Both the position numbers and the translations under genes were made by a program. Source: Xenorhabdus ehlersii (GTDB taxonomy: Bacteria; Pseudomonadota; Gammaproteobacteria; Enterobacterales; Enterobacteriaceae). From it: 64,000 nucleotides of DNA. Every line of letters begins with the position of its first letter. Positions within the stretch are counted from its first letter, which is position 1. Of this stretch, positions 56,950-64,000 are shown in pieces. The stretch spans positions 877,921 through 941,920 of the forward strand of contig NZ_RAQI01000002.1 in NCBI RefSeq assembly GCF_003610465.1, given 5' to 3'. The notes under the pieces were generated by a model, which did not search any database, had not been told where the DNA came from, and was given only the letters and a program-made list of their open reading frames with translations.

Positions 56950-57724
56950 GTTCGCGGGGTTCCGTGCAGGGGCAGACCGTGACCGGACTGCCCGTCAGCT
57001 TCAGTGCCGGCGGGGGTAAATGGGCAATGGGCAGCGGCGGCCACGGTGTCCCCAACCACTCTGTGCCGGCTGCCCAAAGCCCATTTAACATAATGCAGGG
57101 AGATTGTGCGAAATTCGCCGTGCGGCCCTGCCGTCGCGCCCAGCCCCGAAGAGCGGCTCACATCGCACAATCTGCATTATGTCTGGCGCCCCCGCTATCA
57201 GCATCGCGGGGTGCACCGCACAAGGCTGACGCCTTCTGCTGTCAGCATCGGCGCACCCTCTTGGCAAACCCAGTGCCAATCTTAAGCAGCGTGCCCCGTT
57301 CCGGCAAAAACAGCGTCTTCTTTAGCGGCCTTGAGTGGCTCAGGCAAAGAACCCTGTAGGCAGGTCGGCCTGCGGCCTCCGCTGGTTTACCTCCCCCGCC
57401 CCGACCCCGCTGCATTGTCTGCGCGCCGCTTGCAGGCTCTGTGCCGCCCGCACCCGCAGAACGGCCGCCCGCCGCCCAAGCCAGTTGGGCGACGTTCGCC
57501 CGTTACCGTGAAAAATCGCACAAAATCAGGCTGTTCAGCCCATCACAGGGGAAAAAAGGGCGCTATACTGCACATCGGAGCAAGCGTAAAAACAGGCCAA
57601 AAGTGCACTTCGGCCTTTTAGGTTCGCGGGAATGGGCGGAACGGGTAAAAGGGGTTCTTTAACAAGCTGATAGTCAAGGAAAAAATCGCTTAAAACTGTA
57701 TAACCGCACCGGAACCTGCCCTAA
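56950..57724. other. 775-bp non-coding tail of repeat unit 1
   Basis: GC-rich and without a convincing gene. Contents: the inverted dif-like pair at 57083-57187 and several further short inverted repeats (for example around 57340-57375). Another 'AATCGCACAAAATC' stretch, similar to a dif half-site, lies near 57512. The last bases before the next unit are CTGCCCTAA, which place an in-frame stop directly before the repeated rhs tip. Confidence 0.6.
57083..57187. other. two inverted dif-like recombination sites that can fold into a hairpin
   Basis: Site 1 (57083-57114): ATTTAACATAA, 10-bp spacer, TTGTGCGAAAT. ATTTAACATAA is the exact complement of the XerD half-site TTATGTTAAAT of E. coli dif. 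Site 2 (57160-57187), opposite orientation: ACATCGCACAA, 6-bp spacer TCTGCA, TTATGTCTGGC. The arms 57088-57111 and 57163-57182 pair (ACATAATGCAG and ATTGTGCGA with their complements), leaving four unpaired bases (GGAG) on one side and a loop of about 51 nt. Inverted dif-like sites that fold into a functional site are known from CTX phage attP(+), and a stem with an unpaired centre from integron attC. Confidence 0.55.
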
Positions 57725-57739
57725 GACCCCATCGGACTG

Positions 57740-58228
57740 ATGGGCGGGTTTAATCCGTATTCGTATGTGCATAATCCATCGAAGTGGGTAGATCCGTATG
57801 GGCTGGCAGGGGGAAAAGGAAACAAAGGAGAACCTGTAAAACCTAAAACCCCAGAAGTTGTTGAATTAGATCCTAAGACTATTAGATTTAGCCAAACTTC
57901 AGTTAATGATACGGCTGAAATAACTCAAAGCATGAAAGCTAAAGGTTGGGATGGAGATCCAATCGATGTTATTAGAATGAAAGATGGTGGGCTAACAACA
58001 ATAGATAACACTAGAGTGTTAGCAGCATCAAGAGCAGGTATCAATGTAAAAGCAAGAGTTCATGATGGCTCAACTCCTATACCGCAGGAATTTATCAGGA
58101 GATTTACAACTGCTAAAGGTGTCCCATCAACATGGGAAGAAGCCATCAATCTTCGTATAGGAAAACAAAATGCAGGATATAGAAAGAGATATCCTAATGG
58201 TTCAACTGTAATAGGGTCGTCAGATTAA
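57740..58228 (+). CDS. orphan Rhs toxin tip (second copy)
   Basis: 162 residues if started at the ATG at 57740. It repeats codons 1394-1555 of the full rhs gene without any upstream core. TAA lies in frame directly before the repeated GAC codon (57722-57724), so there is no read-through from the left. It holds the last part of the Rhs self-cleavage region and the whole ParB-like toxin. Without a core it cannot be delivered; orphan tips of this kind can serve as a reservoir for recombination with a complete rhs gene. No obvious ribosome binding site. Confidence 0.85.
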   Translation: MGGFNPYSYVHNPSKWVDPYGLAGGKGNKGEPVKPKTPEVVELDPKTIRFSQTSVNDTAEITQSMKAKGWDGDPIDVIRMKDGGLTTIDNTRVLAASRAGINVKARVHDGSTPIPQEFIRRFTTAKGVPSTWEEAINLRIGKQNAGYRKRYPNGSTVIGSSD

Positions 58229-58229
58229 T

Positions 58230-58583
58230 ATGGAACAATTACTAACCAAAACAGAACTTCCAGAATGGTTTTCTTACCCACGTGAGTTTCTTAGAATAGT
58301 TGAGCAAAATTTACTTAATTTTGATCCTTGGGTCATTTTGGAAGGTGAGAGATTACGAGATCATTATGCTGGATTAAAAAAAAGATACCCATATAGAAAT
58401 ATTATTCCTTTTGCTCGTCGGGAAGATAATGATGACATTATGTGTTGGGATAAGAATAATCTTGATCAAATTATTATTATTCACGATTTTGCAAGTGAAG
58501 GTTATGAATATGTCGGTAAGTTTGATTCATTTTGGGACTGGCTCAGAGCTGCCCTAGAAGCAACTATCGAATACGATGAGTAA
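58230..58583 (+). CDS. immunity protein, second copy
   Basis: Identical in sequence to the 117-residue immunity protein at 51616. It follows the orphan tip at the same 1-bp distance. A second dose may protect against an orphan tip that is expressed. Confidence 0.85.
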   Translation: MEQLLTKTELPEWFSYPREFLRIVEQNLLNFDPWVILEGERLRDHYAGLKKRYPYRNIIPFARREDNDDIMCWDKNNLDQIIIIHDFASEGYEYVGKFDSFWDWLRAALEATIEYDE

Positions 58584-58601
58584 ATATTAATGTATCAACA
58601 A

Positions 58602-58634
58602 AGCCGGAAAGATCCCCGTGATCTTCCGGCTTTC
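58602..58634 (+). terminator. terminator after immunity gene, second copy
   Basis: Same AGCCGGAAAGATC / GATCTTCCGGCT hairpin as at 51988. Confidence 0.85.
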
Positions 58635-58665
58635 TTCTTTTTTAAGAGCGGCTCACTCCCTGCCC

Positions 58666-58986
58666 TTAGTTGCTGTTGTAGTCACCTATCAGTTCGCGCA
58701 TTTTCAGCTTAATTTCACTGATTTGCTCTCGCTGGCGCTGGTATTGCTGTTTGAGGCTGTTAGTCTCGTCACTGTCAGGAATGAGCACCAGACAGCCCTC
58801 CATAATCTTGACGGTGAGTGTGCCGCCAATATCAAAGCCTGCTGCCTTAAGCCACTGCCCCTTAAGATGGATTGCCGGCGGGGCACTGGCCTTGTCATTT
58901 TGCGGCACGTATCCCACGGTGTAATAACGTTCTGTTTTTACGGCTTTATTTACTGCACGGTTTTGCTTAGAATGCGCCTTAGCCAT
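58666..58986 (-). CDS. SymE-like protein, second copy
   Basis: Identical to the 106-residue SymE-like protein at 52052, with the same AGGAG start context. Confidence 0.85.
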   Translation of the reverse strand: MAKAHSKQNRAVNKAVKTERYYTVGYVPQNDKASAPPAIHLKGQWLKAAGFDIGGTLTVKIMEGCLVLIPDSDETNSLKQQYQRQREQISEIKLKMRELIGDYNSN

Positions 58987-59083
58987 AGTAACTACTCCTA
59001 TAGTTGCTTGTGGTTAGCGGCTAGGTCGTGCTCCTACACGGCCGAACCGCGTTAAAAACATTCTCTCTACTTAGTTGCCAGTT

Positions 59084-59422
59084 CTATTTACTCCGACTGA
59101 ATCGGTTGGCGTCATGCTTTAAAATCAATGACTCCAGAAGAACCCGCGCCACTTCCTTCTCTTCAGGGGAAAATTGGCTAACCGCTTCAAACTGTAAAAG
59201 CAGTTCTTCATCCGGTCCTCGTTCACCTTCATCAAAAATCAGCGTATCTGCTCTCACAGAAAGAGCACGGGACAGCTTACGTATCACATCCAGCGTAGGC
59301 TGTACTTCACCTGATTCATAGCGGCGTACCATTGTGATATGGCATCCCACTTTCTCAGCCAAAGCCGCCTGTGTTAGTTTACGATCCTTACGTAGCGTTG
59401 CCAGTCGTTTACCAAAGTCCAT
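59084..59422 (-). CDS. XRE-family regulator, second copy
   Basis: Identical to the 112-residue regulator at 52470. The divergent promoter region with the TGCA dyad (59484-59503) is also repeated. Confidence 0.88.
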   Translation of the reverse strand: MDFGKRLATLRKDRKLTQAALAEKVGCHITMVRRYESGEVQPTLDVIRKLSRALSVRADTLIFDEGERGPDEELLLQFEAVSQFSPEEKEVARVLLESLILKHDANRFSRSK

Positions 59423-59556
59423 AGTCATTAACCGAAAAGAAAATAATGACAGCACTTTAACCCCCAGTTCCGTAAGTGGTGCTTGCAATATACCATATAT
59501 GCATGTAACAATAAACCAATAATGCGTATTGACAGGTTTTTTGAAGGAACGAAATT

Positions 59557-62273
59557 ATGGCTCGCATCCCCGACGCAGAATTACAGCACCTAAAATCCGC
59601 CGTCTCCTTAGTCGCTATCATTGAGCAACAAGGCCGGCAGCTTTTTAAGCGCGGTAAAGACATGATCGTGCTGTGCCCGTTCCATGAGGAGAAAACGCCC
59701 TCGATGGTGATCACGCCAGCGAAAAATCTCTACCACTGTTTTGGCTGTGATGCGGGCGGGTCGGTGCTGGACTGGGTCATGCAAACCGAGGGCCTGAGCC
59801 TGCGCCATGCCGTGGAGCGCCTGCGTGCCGTGCTGGGGCACAATCCGGCGGTCGAGCCGCTGGTGCAGCCGGAAGAGCTGACCAGTGATGCCATCGGGCA
59901 GCAGGTGTTGCTGTCACGGGTGGTTGCGTTTTATCACCATACACTTTTGAATGCCCCGGAAGCGCAGGCCTATCTGGCGAAGCGGCGGCTCAATCATCCT
60001 GAATTAGTCGCGCAGTTTAAACTGGGCTTTGCCAACCGCACGCTGGGCTACCGTCTGCCACCGAAAAAAGTCAAAGCCGGCGAGGAGATCCGCCGCCGCC
60101 TGATAGCGGCCGGGGTGTTGCGGGAGAACGGGCGTGAGCATCTGCGTGGCTCGCTGGTTATCCCTGTTATCAGCGCTGAGGGGCAGGTTCACGAACTGTA
60201 CGGACGCAAAATCGGCGAGCGGCTGCGCGGTGATACGGTCTCGCATCTTTACCTGCCGGGCGCGCACCGCGGGGTCTGGAATGCGCAGGCACTGGGGGCT
60301 GCAAAATCGCTGATCCTGTGCGAATCGCTGATTGATGCGCTGTCGTTCTGGGTGACAGGGCAGCGCAATGTGACAGCCGCTTACGGGGTGAACGGCGTCA
60401 CCGCGGATCACTGGCAGGCGTTCGAACAGCACGGCATTAAGCAGGTGCTGATCGCCTTTGATAATGATACCGCCGGCAATGATGCCGCCGTCAAACTGGC
60501 GGCAGCACTGGTTGCCAAAGGGATCACGCCGCTGCGTATAGTGTTCCCGCCAGATCAGGATGCCAACGGGTATCTGTGTCAGATGGCCGAACCCGAATCG
60601 GCCTTTGCCCTGCTGATTGAGAGTGCTGTACCGATGCAGGAGGCAGCGGATATGGTCGCCCTTGAGCGCCAGACGCCTGAGCCGGACACCGCGCCAGAAC
60701 CCGCTTCCCCTTTAGCCGCTGGACCCGTACCCCGCGTGACGCCGAATGTCGTCTGTGAATCCGGTGAGCATGGCGAGCGGCTTATCTCGATCGGCACACT
60801 GCAATGGTGCTTACGGGGCATGGGCGCAGTCAAAGCCGGCGCTGCCACGATGAAACTCAATGCGCAGGTGCTGGACACACAAAGCGGCGTCCTGTTCGCC
60901 GACGGGGTTGACCTGATGAGTGCCCCGCAGCCGGAACAGCTATGCCAGACTGGCCGCCACCGAACTGGGGCTGGGAGAGGCTGAGTTGCGCCGTTCGCTG
61001 GGGCAGGTGTTACTGGCGGTTGAACAGGGGCAACAGCAGGACACATCAGGCACCGAACCCCGCGTACCGGCGATGGGGATCGCTGAACGGGAAGCGGCAC
61101 TGGCGTTACTGCAAGATCCCTACCTGACGGCACGTATTACCGCTGACTTAGCCGCCTGTGGCGTGGTTGGTGAATCCACCAATCTGCTTGCGGGCTATCT
61201 GGCAGCAGTGAGCCGAAAGTTACCCAAACCGTTAGCGGTACTTATCCAGAGCAGCAGCGCCGCCGGAAAATCCTCGCTGATGGAGGCGGTACTGAACCTG
61301 ATCCCGGAAGAAGAGCGCATCCAGTACAGCGCTATGACCGGGCAAAGCCTGTTCTATCTCGGTGAAACTAATCTCCAGCACAAGATATTAGCTATCGCCG
61401 AAGAAGAAGGGGTACGGCAGGCCGCCTATGCGCTGAAGCTGTTGCAAAGTGATGGCGAACTGACGATGGCGAGCACGGGCAAGGATGAGGCAACCGGCAA
61501 CCTCGTCACCAAAAGCTACACGGTGAAAGGCCCGGTGATGCTGATGCTCACCACGACCGCCATTGATGTGGATGAAGAATTACTGAACCGTTGTCTGGTG
61601 CTGACGGTCAATGAATCCCGCGAACAAACGGAAGCCATCCATGCGTTGCAGCGCCAGAAGCAGACGCTCGAAGGCTTGCTGGCCGAGAACGAGCGGGACT
61701 CTCTGATGCAGCTTCACCAGAACGCCCAGCGGCTGCTTAAGCCGTTGAATGTGGTCAATCCGTATGCGTCACAACTGACGTTCCTGTCAGACAAAACCCG
61801 TACCCGCCGTGACCATATGAAATACCTGACCCTCATTCAGAGCATAGCGTTGCTGCACCAGTACCAGCGGGACATCAAAACGGCAGAGCATCGCGGCAAG
61901 ACACTGGAATACATCGAAGTGAGCAAAGACGATATCCGGCTCGCCAATCAGTTGGCGCATGAAATCTTAGGCCGGACACTGGACGAAATGCCGCCGCAGA
62001 CGCGCAAGCTGTTATTGCTGATTACAGCAGATGGCGAACGAGATGGCTGCTTGCGGCAGCAGGCGTTACGGGAAGTTCGCTTTACCCGGCGGGATATCCG
62101 CGACTTTACCCAATGGAGTGACAATCAGCTTAAAGTGCATTGTCAGGCGGCTGGCTGAGATGGAATACCTGCTGATCCACGGCGGCAGTCGCGGGCATCT
62201 GCTGCACTACGAACTGCTCTGGGACGGGGATGGCAACAGCGCACACTTAAGCGGCCTGATCGTGCCGGTATGA
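59557..62273 (+). pseudogene. primase/ATPase, second copy, frameshifted
   Basis: Same as 52943-55657 for the first 455 codons. Then an extra C in 'GTGCCCCGCAG' (about 60923-60926; copy 1 has GTGCCCGCAG) shifts the frame and translation would stop at 60984 after 475 residues. Further small differences: an extra T near 62023, a missing G near 62055 and an extra G near 62146. The zinc finger and Toprim domains stay intact in the truncated product, the ATPase part is lost. Either a real mutation or a sequencing error; copy 1 shows the undamaged frame. Confidence 0.8.
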
Positions 62274-62279
62274 TCAGCG

Positions 62280-62398
62280 CAAGTTGGGCTGAAAACAACG
62301 CAAGTTGCCCCTAAGTTGGGGTCAAGTTGGTCTCAAGTTGGGGGAGAGAAAACGGCTATCAGGCCGCAGCCAGACCGGGCTGACAGCCCGCAAGTTGG
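62280..62398 (+). repeat. iteron-like array, second copy
   Basis: The six CAAGTTGG-type repeats of 55664-55782 recur with unchanged spacing. Confidence 0.65.
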
Positions 62399-62491
62399 AC
62401 AATATCAAAAATCACTGTTCCGGCAACACAATAAAAACTTCCCGTCATACCGTACTGCCGGATAGCGGCCATAACAAAAAGGAAAATCCGA

Positions 62492-63582
62492 ATGACAACT
62501 GCACACGACAACCCGCTGATCACCTTACGGCCAGCAACTGGAAGCGTACCTCGATACACAGGCTGCACAGGGAAAAAAGCCCGCGCACGCGGGGAAAGCT
62601 ACCGGGAACGGCTGTTACCGTTCGTCGACTGGTGCGAGCAGCGCACCGTGCAGTATCCGGCACAGGTGACGCTGGGGTTGCTGGAAAGCTGGCAGCGCTA
62701 TCTTGCGGGCCTACCGCAAGGCCGATGGTCAGCCCTACAGCCATAACGGCCAGCGTGAACGTCTGGGCACACTGCGGTTGTGGTTCCGCTGGTTACTGCA
62801 ACGCCATCACATCCTCTACAAAACCCGGCCGAGCAGATGGTGTTGCCAAAAGAAGAGAAACGGTTGCCCGCCCAGATTACTGAGTGAACGGGAAACCACT
62901 CAGGTTGCTGGAATAGCCTTGATGATCAGAGTGTGTTGGGACTTTCGCAACCGGGGTGATGCTGGAAATCCTCTGGAGCAAGTGGCCTCCGGCGTATGGA
63001 GCTGCGCCAGCTCCGGCAGGGAGATATCGATGTCGAACGCGGGGCGTGGTGGTCAATCAGGGCAAAGGCCATAAAGACCGGGTGGTGCCTATCGGTGAGC
63101 GGGCGCTAAGCTGGCTGGACACGCTATCTGGTACAGGTCCGGCCACAGTTAGCCCAACGTCATGACAGCGGTTATCTGTTTATCTCGCAAAAAGGCAAGG
63201 CCGCTCAGTCCGGGGCAACCTGACGCACATCGCCGCAAAGGCCATCCGTCATCAGGCTCGACTGGACAAACCGGGCGCCTGTCACCTGTTCCGGCATTCA
63301 ATGGCGACGCAGATGCTGGACAATGGCGCGGTATTCCGCCATATCCAGGCGATGCTGGGGCATTGAGAAACTCACACTACTCAGGTGTATACGCGGGTCG
63401 CCATCAAACAGCTCAAGCAGGTGCACAGCCGACCCATCCGGCCGAGCGTGCCCCCCAAACCCAAACCGGACGCAGACAACCATACCGAAACGCGCCAGAG
63501 AGCACTCAGGCGGTGCCCGCGGGAGAACCTGGGCACAGACCCGAAACCCCAGCGTACCTGGACAGCCCGATAATCCCCGTAA
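62492..63582 (+). pseudogene. tyrosine recombinase, second copy, many frameshifts
   Basis: Corresponds to 55876-56949 but carries more than twenty single-base indels (for example extra G at about 62529, extra A at 62577, extra G at 62594, extra T at 62704, two extra A at 62822, lost C near 63043), net about 18 bases longer. No long frame survives. Almost all changes are insertions at short homopolymers, with very few substitutions, and the DNA on both sides is unchanged. This looks like low-quality sequence more than neutral decay, so the gene may in fact be intact. Confidence 0.75.
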
Positions 63583-63716
63583 GTTCGCGGGGTTCCGTGC
63601 GAGGGGCAGACCGTGACCGGACTGCCCGTCAGCTTCAGTGCCGGCGGGGGTAAATGGGCAATGGGCAGCGGCGGCCACGGTGTCCCCAACCACTCTGTGC
63701 CGGCTGCCCAAAGCCC

Positions 63717-63821
63717 ATTTAACATAATGCAGGGAGATTGTGCGAAATTCGCCGTGCGGCCCTGCCGTCGCGCCCAGCCCCGAAGAGCGGCTCACATCGC
63801 ACAATCTGCATTATGTCTGGC
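63717..63821. other. inverted dif-like sites, second copy
   Basis: Repeats 57083-57187 without change: ATTTAACATAA ... TTGTGCGAAAT and the opposed ACATCGCACAA-TCTGCA-TTATGTCTGGC. It follows the damaged integrase and lies in the part of copy 2 that again matches copy 1. Confidence 0.55.
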
Positions 63822-64000
63822 GCCCCCGCTATCAGCATCGCGGGGTGCACCGCACAAGGCTGACGCCTTCTGCTGTCAGCATCGGCGCACCCTCTTGGCA
63901 AACCCAGTGCCAATCTTAAGCAGCGTGCCCCGTTCCGGCAAAAACAGCGTCTTCTTTAGCGGCCTTGAGTGGCTCAGGCAAAGAACCCTGTAGGCAGGTC

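Larger units (their letters stand above)
51111..57724 (+). mobile_element. 6614-bp repeat unit 1: Rhs tip, immunity, SymE, regulator, primase, integrase
   Basis: Copy 1 of a directly repeated unit. The left edge is the first base of the GAC codon in Ser-Asp-Pro-Ile-Gly-Leu of the Rhs core; position 51111 corresponds to 57725, and upstream sequences differ (CTCGAGT versus GCCCTAA). Within the unit: toxin tip, immunity gene, terminator, symE-like (-), XRE regulator (-), primase (+), iteron array, integrase (+) and a 775-bp non-coding tail. The combination of integrase, primase-ATPase, iterons and divergent repressor is that of a P4-like satellite or small integrative element. No mobilisation, packaging or capsid genes are present. 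The unit name is descriptive; mobility is inferred. Confidence 0.8.
57725..64000 (+). mobile_element. repeat unit 2, second copy, cut by window end
   Basis: Direct tandem repeat of 51111-57724. Offset is 6614 up to about 60920, 6616 at the integrase start and 6634 after 63610, the shift being due to small indels. Identity appears complete over the first 3.2 kb, in coding and non-coding parts alike, and again over the last 390 bp. Differences in between are almost all single-base insertions or deletions in short homopolymers. The unit is incomplete at 64000 (equivalent to 57366), so whether a third copy follows is unknown. Confidence 0.9.

Noticed and set aside
57083..57187. Integron attC site
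   Set aside because: The stem with unpaired centre resembles attC and ATTTAAC fits RYYYAAC, but no GTTRRRY core is found at the other end. The dif-like reading explains the sequence better.
56964..57359. 131-codon ORF in the non-coding tail of the unit
   Set aside because: Conserved between copies only as part of the duplication; Arg/Ala/Pro-rich composition typical of a chance frame in GC-rich DNA, and it spans the structured dif-like region.

Overview
The window looks like chromosome of an entomopathogenic member of the Morganellaceae, most likely Xenorhabdus, with Photorhabdus less likely. The core genes (nrdAB-yfaE, ubiG, gyrA, rcsC, rcsB-rcsD, tyrP, yfaZ, menDHBCE) are close to their Enterobacterales counterparts and keep much of the E. 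coli order. The accessory genes (chitin-active LPMO, unsecreted amidase, VgrG/Rhs toxin locus) and the AT-rich intergenic DNA fit that group. Species assignment is inference.

Layout. 1-1215: end of an integrated element, with an integrase and the 3' half of a tRNA-Pro(GGG) gene. 1.6-6.7 kb: accessory genes (acyltransferase remnant, AAC(3)-like acetyltransferase, LPMO, VOC protein, lysozyme, a 24-aa ORF with its own promoter and terminator, a small membrane protein, AmiD-like amidase). 6.9-14.7 kb: ribonucleotide reductase operon, ubiG and gyrA. 14.8-21.2 kb: the RcsC/RcsD/RcsB phosphorelay. 21.3-23.8 kb: tRNA-Ser and tRNA-Thr, tyrP, yfaZ. 23.9-29.6 kb: menaquinone operon menD-H-B-C-E, without menF. 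30.5-40.7 kb: a biofilm and c-di-GMP block made of pgaABCD (hmsHFRS), a yfiRNB-type diguanylate cyclase module and an EAL phosphodiesterase. 40.7-42.2 kb: an orphan ORF, a 20-residue PAAR stub and an SDR oxidoreductase. 43.1-52.0 kb: a type VI secretion cargo locus, vgrG - DUF2169 adaptor - DUF4150 PAAR-like - rhs with a ParB-like C-terminal toxin - immunity gene.

The most unusual part is 51111-64000. A 6614-bp unit is tandemly repeated. It starts exactly at the Asp codon of the DPIGL motif at the end of the Rhs core. It carries the Rhs toxin tip, its immunity gene, a SymE-like gene, a divergently transcribed XRE repressor, a CHC2-zinc-finger/Toprim/ATPase primase, an iteron-like array with 11-bp periodicity and a tyrosine recombinase. 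It ends with a 775-bp non-coding tail holding two inverted dif-like sites that could fold into a hairpin. The gene set resembles a small phage satellite or integrative element whose boundary lies at the Rhs tip junction, so that its insertion could give a resident Rhs core a new toxin. That reading is inference; duplication by homologous recombination between rhs tips is the main alternative. The second copy is identical to the first for about 3.2 kb, then carries many single-base indels, most of them in the integrase, and is identical again up to the window end. This pattern may be poor sequence rather than decay.
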